Assembly: GCA_910577275.1 (NCBI GenBank)
Contig: CAJTMW010000001.1
Coordinates: forward strand, 317,566 to 381,565
DNA: 64,000 nt
Direction of reading: 5' to 3'
Origin: an uncultured Lachnospiraceae bacterium
GTDB taxonomy: Bacteria > Bacillota > Clostridia > Lachnospirales > Lachnospiraceae
Shown here: positions 40,107 through 49,084 of the stretch, piece by piece
How positions within the stretch are numbered: position 1 is the first letter of the stretch
Layout: each line of letters starts with the position of its first letter
Program-made: the position numbers and the translations under genes
The notes under the pieces: model-generated
Told to the model about the DNA's origin: nothing
What the model saw: the letters and a program-made list of their open reading frames with translations, nothing else
Database searches by the model: none

Positions 40107-41423
40107 CTATTCGTTCAGAAAACTTCTGACCCGTTTTTCTATCATCTGCAATCCTATCTTCGAATCCGTCCCGTTTTTTACAATATCGTCAATACCGGCG
40201 CCAATCATTTCCTTAACCGTTGTGGTATCCTTGAAATTATAATCCGGCTCGGCATTCTCCATAATGGATGTGATAAGGTCTATATCCATTCCTCCCTCCT
40301 CGGACAGCACCTGATCTATGCTCAGCATAGTCGTCACGGAATCGGTAACCGCTTTCAATGCGGACGCGCCTTCTTTATAGGTATATATCTCGCTTTGAAT
40401 TTCTATATCGTAACAAAAAGTTTTTATCAGTTCCCAGGCAAGCTTCTCATTGTTTGTTCTGGAATTCATGGCCAGCAGAAGCGTGCTCATGGTTGATTTG
40501 TTGTCGCCTTTTTCTCCTCGCGGCAGCGTGATACAGTCCAGCTCAAAATTCGTATACTTTTTAATGTTCCAGGGATAGGGCTTATAGGTTCTGTAATCCG
40601 ACAAAAGCGCAGGCATAAACGCCACATTCCCCATATCGAAGTCATCTGCCGTGACAATATTTCCTTTTGTAAGTCCATTTATTTCCTTAATGAAATCCAG
40701 AGCCTCTATCGCATTTTCACTGAGCAAATTGCAGCTCGTACCATTTGCATCAAAGGCATTTACATCATTTGTGATAAAAGCGTGCTGCCAGGTATAACCG
40801 CATACGCCAAACTGATCTTCTATTCCATTGCCATCGGTATCTTTGGTAACCCTGCTGCATATCTCATAAAAATCTTCCCATGTCCAATCTTTTGGTATTT
40901 CATTAATTCCTTCGTTTTTTAGCAGCGTTTTATTTACAAACATCATGCTCGGCACACTCTCGAAAGGAATCCCGTACTGACTGCCGGAAATGTTTCCGAA
41001 TTCAAAGGAGGCATTATAGTACCTGGATTTGTCATACCCCACATCCCTGTCGATATACTCATCCAGTTTCATCAGAGCATCTGTACCTGCAAACGTGGAA
41101 AAATCTTCCGGCAGTACAAAAAAAACATCCGGTGCGTTTCCCTTTATCAAAGCAGACGCAATGTATTCCGAATAGTCATCTTTCTGGATTCCGCTCACAA
41201 ACTTCACCTTTACTCCGGGATGTCCGGCTTCAAATTTCTCCACCGCATCATCAATGAGCTGATAAGCGTAAGCATCCGGAACGTCCCATGGGCTGCCGGT
41301 AAAAAAGCCCAGCGTTATGGTTCTCCTGTGCTGGAAATGATACAGAGAGGTTGCCGCTGTCACCAGAACTGCCGTCAGAAAAACACCTGCGGCAAATCTT
41401 TTGCCCATAATCTTCTTTTTCAT
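40107..41423 (-). CDS. Extracellular solute-binding protein, family 1, membrane-anchored
   Basis: About 438 residues. The N-terminus has a hydrophobic helix (GKRFAAGVFLTAVLVTAATS) without lipobox cysteine, so it is anchored or cleaved by signal peptidase I. The rest matches family 1 carbohydrate-binding proteins: TLGFFTGSPWDVPDAYAYQL, FEAGHPGVKVKFVSGIQKDD, KGNAPDVFFVLPEDF, and WTWEDFYEICSRVTKDTDGN. It is the last gene of the sensing operon, overlapping the response-regulator gene region, and no matching permeases follow. A sensory role alongside the histidine kinase is more plausible than transport. The ATG at 41423 is chosen; a GTG at 41444 is an alternative. Confidence 0.82.
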   Translation of the reverse strand: MKKKIMGKRFAAGVFLTAVLVTAATSLYHFQHRRTITLGFFTGSPWDVPDAYAYQLIDDAVEKFEAGHPGVKVKFVSGIQKDDYSEYIASALIKGNAPDVFFVLPEDFSTFAGTDALMKLDEYIDRDVGYDKSRYYNASFEFGNISGSQYGIPFESVPSMMFVNKTLLKNEGINEIPKDWTWEDFYEICSRVTKDTDGNGIEDQFGVCGYTWQHAFITNDVNAFDANGTSCNLLSENAIEALDFIKEINGLTKGNIVTADDFDMGNVAFMPALLSDYRTYKPYPWNIKKYTNFELDCITLPRGEKGDNKSTMSTLLLAMNSRTNNEKLAWELIKTFCYDIEIQSEIYTYKEGASALKAVTDSVTTMLSIDQVLSEEGGMDIDLITSIMENAEPDYNFKDTTTVKEMIGAGIDDIVKNGTDSKIGLQMIEKRVRSFLNE

Positions 41424-41428
41424 CAAAG

Positions 41429-42082
41429 TCAACTTTTCCTCCACTGCACAGCCCAGATAGCTAATTGTGTCCTGTCACGCAAATCAAGCTTCTTTAAGAC
41501 AGAGCTTAAATAGTTTCTTACAGAACCTTCTGTGAGGAAAAGTTCTGCCGCTATCTCCTTATTGGACAGCCCTTTTGATACAAGCCCAATCACCTTCCAC
41601 TCCGACTCCGTAATTTCCTTTATATACTCCTCATCCACCGTAATGACTGCCGCGTTGTCCCTTGCCATCTGCGAAAACATTTTCAGAACCTTTCCGGCTA
41701 TATCTTCATTTATCATGGCATTTCCCTGATAAACTTTATGTATCGCCTCAATCAGCCGGTCTGCGGAAATACCTTTCAAAAGATATCCGCTGGCTCCATG
41801 CTTTAAAGCGCTGAAAATATATTCATCATCATCAAAGGTTGTCAGAATAATAATCTTTATTTCAGGATAGTTTTCTTTGATAATCTGGGTACACTGCACG
41901 CCATCCATTTCCGGCATTCTGATATCCATTAAAATAACATCCGGCTTATCCCTCCTGACAGCCCTGACCACCTCTATACCGTTAGCCGCAGTATTTACTG
42001 AAAAATCCGGATTACCGGCCAGCACAATGCGCAGGCTGTCTCTTATCAGTTCCTGATCGTCTGCAATTAGTATTTTAATCAT
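41429..42082 (-). CDS. NarL/LuxR-family response regulator
   Basis: A 217-residue response regulator. Receiver domain: MIKILIADDQELIRDSLRIV with acidic pocket, phosphoacceptor Asp in DVILMDIRMPEMDG, Thr/Lys switch residues in IILTTFDDDEYIF and GYLLKG. C-terminal LuxR-type helix-turn-helix: ESEWKVIGLVSKGLSNKEIA and LFLTEGSVRNYLSSVLKKL. It overlaps the histidine kinase gene by 8 bp, so the two are a cognate pair. The likely targets are the adjacent importer genes and its own operon. Confidence 0.95.
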   Translation of the reverse strand: MIKILIADDQELIRDSLRIVLAGNPDFSVNTAANGIEVVRAVRRDKPDVILMDIRMPEMDGVQCTQIIKENYPEIKIIILTTFDDDEYIFSALKHGASGYLLKGISADRLIEAIHKVYQGNAMINEDIAGKVLKMFSQMARDNAAVITVDEEYIKEITESEWKVIGLVSKGLSNKEIAAELFLTEGSVRNYLSSVLKKLDLRDRTQLAIWAVQWRKS

Positions 42083-43370
42083 TTTCTGCTCCCCACCTTA
42101 TTGGAATTTCCGCCACAACGCAAAACCCGTCACTTCCGTCAACGTGTATCTTTCCACCGAGCATGTCCAATCGCTCCTTCATGTGCGTAAGGCCAAAGCC
42201 CAGCTCAATATTTGAAGCGCCGACACCGTTATCTCGTATTGTTATCGTTACAATATTGTACTCCCGCGTCATCCAGATTCTTACCGTGTCCGCCTTTCCG
42301 TGCCTGATAGAATTGGTGATACTTTCCTGAATAATCCGGTAGATTACTTCCTCCTCATCCTCGCTGAAGGACAGCCTGCCCGCACTGTTATCCAATATGA
42401 TATCCACCTTGGAGGCTGCGCTCATCTGCGAAATCATTTTATGGATTGCCGACAGCAAATCCCTCTGTTCCAGCGCATCAGGCCGAAGTTCATTGACGGA
42501 ACGCCTTACATCCGTCATGCCCTGCCTTGCCACATCCGATACCAGTGAAAGATAATGCTTTAATATCTCGGGTGAAACATCGACAACGGCCATGGCCGCA
42601 TCAATCCCTGCGATAATGCCGGTCAGGGTATGTCCCAGCGTATCATGTATTTCTCTGGCCAGTCTGTTTCTCTCCCTTGTCTGCGCCAGTTTTTCCGACT
42701 CGGCGGCATAATTTTCAAGCTCTCTGTTTGCAGCCTGAAGCCGCTCATTCAGGGAGTTTATTTCATCTTTTTCATCCATCTGTTCCCGCAGATGCAAAAT
42801 TGTATATGCGATAAAAAGAATGATGTTTAACGTTGTAAAAAGATTTTTAATCAAGATTAAAATCGCCGCCACTGTTCCGATATAGTACTCCGTATAGGTC
42901 TCAAAGGAAGTAATATTTAAAAAATTGGAACAGGCATTGAAATCAAAAATCAGAAAAAAAGTACTGCCCAATATAAGGGGCAGCAGTTTTTTGCTGCTTC
43001 CCTCAAAGTATTTCATGGTATGCGCTACAAAAAGAAGGATGATTCCGTTATAATTTACCTGTAGTGCGGCAATCACTAAAACAGTACATATAAATTCCAT
43101 AACAATAATATACCACTGATGTTTTATCTCATAATTGTCATGCATATACATCAGAACCATCAAAAGCACAAAAAAACTGAGAGAAATAATAAGCATTTTC
43201 CCCGGAACCGGCGGCAACGTGTTTACTTTTTTCAGAAACATGACTGCTCCCCCGGAGTTCCCGATTTTTATAATGGTTACCGCAGAAACAACGGAAATAT
43301 ACAGCACTGTTATGAAATTAAAGCTTTTCATAAAATTTAATGCAGAGTTCTTTAATGCCGATGTATCCAT
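42075..43370 (-). CDS. NarL-type sensor histidine kinase with integral membrane sensor region
   Basis: A 431-residue kinase. The N-terminal 195 residues hold about six membrane helices with short loops and no large extracellular domain. A coiled coil (LNERLQAANRELENYAAESE) leads into the HisKA_3 dimerisation domain with phosphorylated His in RLAREIHDTLGHTLTGIIAG, and the ATPase domain ends with VTITIRDNGVGASNIELGFG and LTHMKERLDMLGGKIHVDG. With no own ligand domain, ligand input could come through the two anchored binding proteins encoded in the same operon. The cognate regulator gene overlaps its end by 8 bp. Confidence 0.93.
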   Translation of the reverse strand: MDTSALKNSALNFMKSFNFITVLYISVVSAVTIIKIGNSGGAVMFLKKVNTLPPVPGKMLIISLSFFVLLMVLMYMHDNYEIKHQWYIIVMEFICTVLVIAALQVNYNGIILLFVAHTMKYFEGSSKKLLPLILGSTFFLIFDFNACSNFLNITSFETYTEYYIGTVAAILILIKNLFTTLNIILFIAYTILHLREQMDEKDEINSLNERLQAANRELENYAAESEKLAQTRERNRLAREIHDTLGHTLTGIIAGIDAAMAVVDVSPEILKHYLSLVSDVARQGMTDVRRSVNELRPDALEQRDLLSAIHKMISQMSAASKVDIILDNSAGRLSFSEDEEEVIYRIIQESITNSIRHGKADTVRIWMTREYNIVTITIRDNGVGASNIELGFGLTHMKERLDMLGGKIHVDGSDGFCVVAEIPIRWGAEND

Positions 43371-43373
43371 TTG

Positions 43374-44354
43374 CTACTGCCATCCCTTTGTACTGAATTC
43401 GTTTATATTTTCCTCACTGATTAAATTGACCGAAACTTTTATTTTCTTTTCAACAGGTCTGCCTTCTATCATATTGTAAAGCTGGTCCACCGCGTTTTGT
43501 CCGATTTCGGATGGATACTGAGCCGATGTTGCGAGCATGATTTTTTCTTTTATCATAGCCTTCGCTTCTGGCGCACCATCCACCCCAAGAACAGATATGC
43601 CATCCAATCTTCCGTAATCCTTCAGTGCCGCCATCACGCCAAGAGCGCCTACATCATTGATGGAAAAAACAACATCAAAATCCGTACCCTTTTTCAGTTC
43701 GTCAATCATCAACGGCATGGCAATTTCAAGCTGCCCTGCATAATCCAGCCTGTCCACAATTTCAAAGTTCCCATCACTCTTTATCGTGTCTGCAAACCCC
43801 TCCACACGGTCATTTGAAGATTTGGTTGTCGGATGTTCAAAAATCAGAATTTTTCCCTCTGCTTTTTTCTGCAGAAGATACTCGGCGCAGAGAACTCCCG
43901 CATTATAGTTATCCGAAACAACGATACAGTCTGCCAGCCCTTCATCATAGACCTCCGTGTCCACTAAAATTATCTTTACGCCCTTCCCCTTCCCATACTC
44001 AATAGCAGGAATAATCTTCTCAAAATCAACAGGTGCAATAAATATAGCTTCCACGCCCTCATCTATCAAGTCATAAATCTGCTGCGTCTGTCTGACTGCA
44101 TCAAGAGCCGGGTCTCTTGTAATCAGAATATCCCCGTTTGATTCCACAGCAGCGCGTATCGTTCCGTTAATCACTTCAAAAAAAGGATTGTTCATGGTCA
44201 TATATGTCGCCCCGAATTTGTGCACATTTTCTCTCTGTGTAAGGGAAAAATCATTGTTTTTATCAAGAACAGCCAGTACACCCATAAGAACCAGTACCGC
44301 CGCTATCGTATAAAATACCGTTTTCATTTGATTTAATAAAAGCCTCATTTTCAT
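43374..44354 (-). CDS. Membrane-anchored sugar-binding protein (type 1 periplasmic-binding fold)
   Basis: A 326-residue protein with an N-terminal anchor helix (TVFYTIAAVLVLMGVLAVLD, no lipobox) and a ribose-binding-protein-like domain: GATYMTMNNPFFEVINGTIR, QQIYDLIDEGVEAIFIAPVD, KIILVDTEVYDEGLADCIVV, and DFDVVFSINDVGALGVMAAL. First gene of the sensing operon, 3 bp from the histidine kinase gene. The anchor and the lack of adjacent permease genes suggest a sensor subunit that reports a sugar to the kinase, as known for binding-protein-assisted two-component systems. The ribosome site is weak (AGAG); a further ATG two codons downstream is possible. Confidence 0.88.
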   Translation of the reverse strand: MKMRLLLNQMKTVFYTIAAVLVLMGVLAVLDKNNDFSLTQRENVHKFGATYMTMNNPFFEVINGTIRAAVESNGDILITRDPALDAVRQTQQIYDLIDEGVEAIFIAPVDFEKIIPAIEYGKGKGVKIILVDTEVYDEGLADCIVVSDNYNAGVLCAEYLLQKKAEGKILIFEHPTTKSSNDRVEGFADTIKSDGNFEIVDRLDYAGQLEIAMPLMIDELKKGTDFDVVFSINDVGALGVMAALKDYGRLDGISVLGVDGAPEAKAMIKEKIMLATSAQYPSEIGQNAVDQLYNMIEGRPVEKKIKVSVNLISEENINEFSTKGWQ

Positions 44355-44479
44355 TATCTCTTAAAAAAACAAAAGGAAAGAACATATAAGCCCGCTGGAC
44401 TTATATTGATCTTCCCTCAAATATTCATCTGATTTATAACAGAATATTCTCTCTTAAATCATTTTCTGTCATTGAATAC

Positions 44480-44508
44480 AGTATAACAATTCAAAAGATA
44501 AAAATCAA
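44480..44508 (-). promoter_or_regulatory. Promoter of the sugar-sensing operon
   Basis: On the minus strand TTGATT and TATACT with a 17-bp spacer, about 125 bp upstream of the first gene. The long leader between has no recognisable structure. Confidence 0.6.
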
Positions 44509-44594
44509 TAGTTTCTTTCCTTGAGTTACCATAATTGCTTTACGAGTTTTTATCCGGATTTTCATGTGCCCGGCTTGCGCCTCGCTGTTCGCGC

Positions 44595-44623
44595 AAAAAG
44601 CGGGTCTGCCTGAGCAGACCCGC
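44595..44623 (-). terminator. Terminator of pckA
   Basis: On the minus strand GCGGGTCTGC pairs with GCAGACCCGC (44623-44614 with 44609-44600), followed by TTTTT. It lies 24 bp past the pckA stop. Confidence 0.9.
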
Positions 44624-44646
44624 TTCATTATACGGTTACGGTTATT

Positions 44647-46350
44647 TTACAGAGCGTCAACCAGCTTCTGAACTGCTTCAAGAGCCTCGTCAGGAAGCTT
44701 GTCATAGCCTTCCTTCTTTGTAGCAAATCCCTTAACGGCGTCCACACGGTTCTGCATAGCGTTCTTAAGTGCAGCCACGTATTCCGCATTGCCCAAATCA
44801 GGAGTGAAATCTGCTGTCTTGCCTTCCCAGTCGTTCATAATCTCGATATCATCAAAGTTGCCCCACTTCTCGAATTTGGCCTTTCCTTCAACGATAGTTT
44901 CCAGAATTCCAAGAGTATCGGCAGGTTTAACCTTTGTTCCCATGAAATCGCCTGTGTTTACAATATAGCAGTCAACGTTCTTCTCTTCAACCAGCTTCTT
45001 GAACTTATCATAATCATGAACCAGAGGATAGGTTCTGAACGGGTTTGCATAAGGAACGATACGAAGCGCATTAAGGTCTGTACCTGCAGCAACACGCTCT
45101 GCGGTAGAGGTCTTGGTTGCAAGAGTTGCGCCCATAACGGATGCAAGCGCCGCGCCTTTGAGCTTGATTACAGGAGGAATGGTAGGGTCCTTCATAATCC
45201 AGAAGATTGCGTTTACAGGAGCGTCAATCTTGTCCACACGGTTAGGAGACCAAAGCTTGGACTTGATTGCACGTCCGTTACCGTTTCTGATATCCTCGGT
45301 TACGAGCTGAATCTTTCCGTTCTCGTCAAGAGTTGCGGAGCAGTTCTGAGCGGATAACAGATATTCATTGTCAGGGCATCCTGTAGGATAATCGGCTGTC
45401 TTATCAAAATAAGTAGGCTCGAGAGCTACAGATGCGCAGGTATCGGTATTGATGATGAAAGCGTCGTCATGAAGCACGGTAATAGGATATTTGCCGCCAT
45501 GCTTTGCATGTGTCAGCGTGGACTTTCCTGAACCCGACAGACCGTAAACGGATGCAACGAACTTGGAGCCGTCAGGCAGAGTATACTCTTTCTGTCCGCC
45601 GTGGCATGCCGCATAACCGTTTCTGTTTGCAAGCGCCCACGCCATGGTCAGAGTACCCTTCTTGTGCTCGCCGAAATACTTCATACCGAGAATTGCAGCG
45701 CAGTTCTGGTTGGTATCAAAATAGCACAGGGTAAGAGGGTCGCTTAAGCAGCTGTAATCAACGTCAGGAGCTTCTTCAGGCGCCCACTGAGGGTCGGAAA
45801 AGATGTAGATGTCAGGCTCGTTTCCGTCGCCAACCGGTTTGGATTTCTTGTACATCTTCACATATTCATCAGACATATACTGGAAGTTAATCATCCAGTT
45901 GTAAAGAAGATTCTCCTCTCCTTCGGGAATCAGAAGGTGAGCTTTTACCATGAATTCAGGGTCAAGGCCTACAAAGCACTCTGCATGATACAGAGTTTTC
46001 CAGCGGGTCTTGTAGATAGCATCCATGACAACCTTGTCAAGCTTTGTCTCGTCAACGCCAGGCTCGCCCTTGATACGGCGTGCTGCCGCGTAACGTCCGG
46101 TTACCGCGCCGTCATTAAACAGAAGAACCTTTGCGTCCTTCTCAAGACCGAATGTGTCTCCATCCTTCACGGGCATATCTGTTACGATTGTTCCCGGTGA
46201 ATTCTTAGCTAAATCATAAGCTTCCTTTAATGTGTTTACCTTAACTACGTTATTTCCATAAAATGCGGCTTCGATAATGGAACGGGTCTTGGAAAAACCT
46301 ACCTTACCTTTGCCGATTTCGGAAATTGGATAATACGCTTTTGTTGACAT
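44647..46350 (-). CDS. pckA: Phosphoenolpyruvate carboxykinase (ATP)
   Basis: A 567-residue cytosolic enzyme interconverting oxaloacetate plus ATP with PEP plus CO2 plus ADP; in fermentative Clostridia it often runs in the carboxylating direction. The kinase-1 P-loop reads GLSGSGKSTLTHAKHG (E. coli: GLSGTGKTTLS), with HDDAFIINTDTC as kinase-2 and the Arg-rich NRVDKIDAPVNAIFWIMKD further on; TRWKTLYHAECFVG lies in the N-terminal domain. AAGGAGG precedes the ATG and a terminator follows. Monocistronic. Length is near the usual 530-540 residues with a slightly longer N-terminal part. Confidence 0.95.
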   Translation of the reverse strand: MSTKAYYPISEIGKGKVGFSKTRSIIEAAFYGNNVVKVNTLKEAYDLAKNSPGTIVTDMPVKDGDTFGLEKDAKVLLFNDGAVTGRYAAARRIKGEPGVDETKLDKVVMDAIYKTRWKTLYHAECFVGLDPEFMVKAHLLIPEGEENLLYNWMINFQYMSDEYVKMYKKSKPVGDGNEPDIYIFSDPQWAPEEAPDVDYSCLSDPLTLCYFDTNQNCAAILGMKYFGEHKKGTLTMAWALANRNGYAACHGGQKEYTLPDGSKFVASVYGLSGSGKSTLTHAKHGGKYPITVLHDDAFIINTDTCASVALEPTYFDKTADYPTGCPDNEYLLSAQNCSATLDENGKIQLVTEDIRNGNGRAIKSKLWSPNRVDKIDAPVNAIFWIMKDPTIPPVIKLKGAALASVMGATLATKTSTAERVAAGTDLNALRIVPYANPFRTYPLVHDYDKFKKLVEEKNVDCYIVNTGDFMGTKVKPADTLGILETIVEGKAKFEKWGNFDDIEIMNDWEGKTADFTPDLGNAEYVAALKNAMQNRVDAVKGFATKKEGYDKLPDEALEAVQKLVDAL

Positions 46351-46387
46351 ATAAATCTCCTCCTTAAATTATTACCGCATTTCCTAT

Positions 46388-46416
46388 ATTATTGCAAATC
46401 TGGCTATAAAAGTCAA
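46388..46416 (-). promoter_or_regulatory. Probable promoter of pckA
   Basis: On the minus strand TTGACT and AATAAT with 17-bp spacing, 38 bp upstream of the start codon. Confidence 0.5.
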
Positions 46417-46445
46417 TATTTATAAAATTCATTTTATATTCATTT

Positions 46446-46480
46446 AATAAAATCCGTTCCGGCAGGCGGTGGGGATTTTT
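46446..46480 (-). terminator. Possible terminator of the ABC-2 exporter operon
   Basis: AAAATCC (46449-46455) pairs with GGATTTT (46473-46479) with a GC-rich inner part; on the minus strand ATT follows. It lies 5 bp past the stop of the last exporter gene. Confidence 0.45.
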
Positions 46481-46483
46481 ACC

Positions 46484-47314
46484 CTAAACTCTCGGGGCCA
46501 TCAGATTCCCGGACGAATATCTGCGAAGCCCCCGGTAAAAAACCGCGGCCGCAGCGGCGGATAGAAGGAGCCCGTACCCCACTACGACGGGCAGGCTGCC
46601 GAAGACATCTTCAGCCAGAATATGCACCGGCTGATACACCATCATTCCCACAGGAATGATATAGTAAAGCAGGAATTTTGCGGCTCCGTCAAAAATACCG
46701 TCCGGGTAGGTTCCGAAACTAACCACGGCGTTTACCATCCGCTCGCTGAACATTTCCGCCCGCACAAACCAGAAGGACAGGCTCCCTGCCAAAAGGGCAA
46801 AGGCCGTGACAATAATCGCCCCGTTCGCGGTAAGCAGCAAAAACAGCAGAATCCCTTTGACGCCGACGCCGCAAAAGCAGGCGAGAATCAGTCCGTATGC
46901 GAAATCACCGATTGCGGACGTCCTTGTGGAGGAAGTCATGACCCCCAGCAGCACGTTTTTGGGCAGCACCAGATAGGCGTCCAGCTTACCGTTTATAATC
47001 AGCTCGGGCAGGGAAAATACTCTGGCAAACAGGATATGGGCCAGTCCGTAGCTGGCCGCACAGACTCCCCACAAAAGCATGACCTCTCTCATGGTATATC
47101 CTCCGATATCCCCCTTGAGGCGGAACAAAACGGCCCACTGTATGAGAAAGGACCCATTGTTCAATATCATGAAAAAGATATTTGTCATAAAGGTAACCTT
47201 GTTGAGCATCTCCCGCATAATATTATATTTTATGGAAAGCAGGCACACCCGCACCTGATTTCGCAGAGACACCCGGTAAGGGATACGTCCTCTTTTTTCA
47301 TCCTCCGTTGACAT
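46484..47314 (-). CDS. ABC-2 family exporter permease, second subunit
   Basis: A 276-residue membrane protein with about six helices, of the two-permease ABC-2 type (ABC2_membrane_6-like). Visible segments: IPYRVSLRNQVRVCLLSIKY at the cytoplasmic N-terminus, MTNIFFMILNNGSFLIQWAV, the coupling stretch RVFSLPELIINGKLDAYLVL, LPKNVLLGVMTSSTRTSAIG, and PVHILAEDVFGSLPVVV near the end. The start at 47314 overlaps the preceding permease by 17 bp; a longer frame exists but begins inside that gene. It depends on the ATPase encoded at 48129-48932. Substrate unknown, drug or lipid-linked molecule possible. Confidence 0.88.
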   Translation of the reverse strand: MSTEDEKRGRIPYRVSLRNQVRVCLLSIKYNIMREMLNKVTFMTNIFFMILNNGSFLIQWAVLFRLKGDIGGYTMREVMLLWGVCAASYGLAHILFARVFSLPELIINGKLDAYLVLPKNVLLGVMTSSTRTSAIGDFAYGLILACFCGVGVKGILLFLLLTANGAIIVTAFALLAGSLSFWFVRAEMFSERMVNAVVSFGTYPDGIFDGAAKFLLYYIIPVGMMVYQPVHILAEDVFGSLPVVVGYGLLLSAAAAAVFYRGLRRYSSGNLMAPRV

Positions 47315-48089
47315 ACAGCTTTTTGACCCCCTTTCCATAGATAAAAAACAGCAGCGCGCACCCGAAAGCCAGATATAGAATCTGCGTCCCGAAAATTTCA
47401 AGGCAGCTTTCCGCATGGAAATCCACCGCCAGTCTTGCCGGGCCGTAGCACACCGGGTAAATCGGCGTCAGCTTAAGGAAGGGCCGCGTTGCTTCCGGAA
47501 ATATTTCTATGGGAAATACGGTTCCCACAATCAGCAGCAGCTTATTGTACAGCCACTGGAAAGGCTGGGCGTCCTCCACCCAAAAGGACGTCAGGCTGAT
47601 GCACAGCTTCAGCACCCCGTTTACGGTTATTCCCAGAAGGAAACTTACGGCTGACGCGGCCAGAGCGGGAAGCCCGAAGCCCGGAAGCCCTCCCACCATC
47701 GCCACGCCCATCATCACCGCAAGCACCAGATACACAGGGAGCCGTATGCTCCACTCTCCGGTGTATCTGGCAAGAATATAGAGGGCATAATGATAAGGCT
47801 TGTTCATCAGATAAGCGATATTCCCTCCCCGGATATCCTCCGACGCCTGCTCTGATACTGCCCGGGATTGGGCGGCAAACCAGAGCATTTCCGTAATCAT
47901 CACATATCATATCATCTGCTCCTTAGTGTATCCGGCGATTCTGGTGCCGGGCTCCCCGTATAGATAGCCCCAGAGCCTGATAAACACAAAGATGATAATA
48001 AAATAGCTGACAAACCCTAATACAATGTTGGCAATATACTGCAGGTTTTCCATCAGCACAGACCGGTAAATCACTGCATATTTTCTCAT
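47298..48089 (-). pseudogene. ABC-2 family exporter permease, first subunit, interrupted by an in-frame TGA
   Basis: The reading frame 48089-47298 encodes a typical ABC-2 permease of 263 codons except for one in-frame TGA at 47909-47907, after RIAGYTKEQMI and before YVMITEMLWFAAQS. The flanking protein reads through in the same frame, and ABC-2 relatives often have Trp at this aromatic position, so a TGG to TGA nonsense change is the simplest explanation. The first fragment (60 residues) holds one helix; the second (about 200 residues) holds the rest. AAGGAG lies 20 bp before an in-frame GTG/ATG, so restart is conceivable but would drop the first helix. AGGGAG precedes the true start. A sequencing error cannot be excluded. 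Confidence 0.85.
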
Positions 48090-48128
48090 AATTCTTCTCC
48101 CTTCCGCCGACGGAAACCAAAATCTGTT

Positions 48129-48932
48129 TTACTGCCGGACGCTCTCTTTTTCCTGATAAATTTTCATGATGATATTCTCCAGAGGCTCGTCGGAAAATTT
48201 CAAATACTCCATGGGCTCGTCCAGTACAATCCGTCCGGAATTTACAATAATTATCCGCCTGCAGAGCTTTTCAATATCCCCGATATCATGGCTGGTGAGA
48301 AAAATTGTGGTATGAAACTCCCTGTTCATCTGCCTGATTAAAGAGCGGATACTCTCTTTCACCACCGGGTCCAGCCCTATGGTGGGCTCGTCCAGAAACA
48401 GGACTCTGGGCCTGTGGAGCAGGGAGGCGGCAATCTCGCACCGGATACGCTGTCCCAGCGAAAGATTCCGAACCGGCGTATTTAAAAATCCGGAAAGCTC
48501 AAACACATCCGCAATTTCCCTGATGCGCTTTTCCGTTTCCCTCTCCGGTATATCGTAAATGGCGCCGAAAAAACAGAAATTATCATATGGCGTTAAGTGC
48601 GTCCAGAGCTGCTCCTTCTGCCCGAACACGGTTCCAATCTGAAAGGCAAGCTGCTTTCTCTTTTTGATAGGGTCAATTCCCAGCACCTCCACCCTCCCGC
48701 CGTCCGGATAAAGAATACCCGTCAGCATTTTAATCGTCGTGCTCTTTCCCGCCCCATTGGGCCCGATAAAGGCAAGGACCTCGCCCTCATCCACCGAAAA
48801 AGACACGCCGTCCACCGCCTTAATTTCCTCTGTCCGGGGATTGAAAATTGCCCGGATACTGCCCTTCATTCCCTTTTCCTTCCGCTTCACCCGAAAGGTT
48901 TTTGACAAATTTTCCGCTTCGATAACTTTCAT
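48129..48932 (-). CDS. ABC exporter ATP-binding protein
   Basis: A 267-residue ATPase of the drug/natamycin-type exporter class. N-terminal region with FRVKRKEKGMKGSIRAIFNP typical of this two-permease ABC-2 family, then Walker A FIGPNGAGKSTTIKML, Q-loop GTVFGQKEQLWTHL, signature LSLGQRIRCEIAASLL, Walker B VLFLDEPTIGLDP, and the His switch ITFLTSHDIGD-like TTIFLTSHDIGD. The ATG at 48932 follows AGGGAGGAGG. The frame is open up to 49049 across a terminator hairpin, but that upstream ATG has no ribosome site. Downstream, 39 bp away, is the interrupted permease gene. Expression is probably controlled by the leader with a 25-codon ORF and terminator. Confidence 0.93.
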   Translation of the reverse strand: MKVIEAENLSKTFRVKRKEKGMKGSIRAIFNPRTEEIKAVDGVSFSVDEGEVLAFIGPNGAGKSTTIKMLTGILYPDGGRVEVLGIDPIKKRKQLAFQIGTVFGQKEQLWTHLTPYDNFCFFGAIYDIPERETEKRIREIADVFELSGFLNTPVRNLSLGQRIRCEIAASLLHRPRVLFLDEPTIGLDPVVKESIRSLIRQMNREFHTTIFLTSHDIGDIEKLCRRIIIVNSGRIVLDEPMEYLKFSDEPLENIIMKIYQEKESVRQ

Positions 48933-48955
48933 CAATCTTCCTCCTCCCTGTGCAT

Positions 48956-49008
48956 AAAAAAGAACCGCCCTGCTATATACACCTTTGCGTATATACCATG
49001 CGGTTCCT
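48956..49008 (-). terminator. Leader terminator upstream of the ABC exporter genes
   Basis: On the minus strand GCGGTTC pairs with GAACCGC at the base and TATATAC with GTATATA in the upper stem, followed by TTTTTTATG. It lies between the leader ORF and the first exporter gene, so read-through is required for exporter expression. Confidence 0.85.
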
Positions 49009-49084
49009 CTCCTATCCTGATTACCGCACAGCCAAATAAGACTTTTCATCCTACGGCCATGCGCTTTCCGGTGGTTTGCCGGTG

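Noticed and set aside
48933..49049. Longer start of the ABC ATPase at 49049
   Set aside because: The 39 extra codons would be translated through the leader terminator and that ATG lacks a ribosome site; 48932 has a perfect one.
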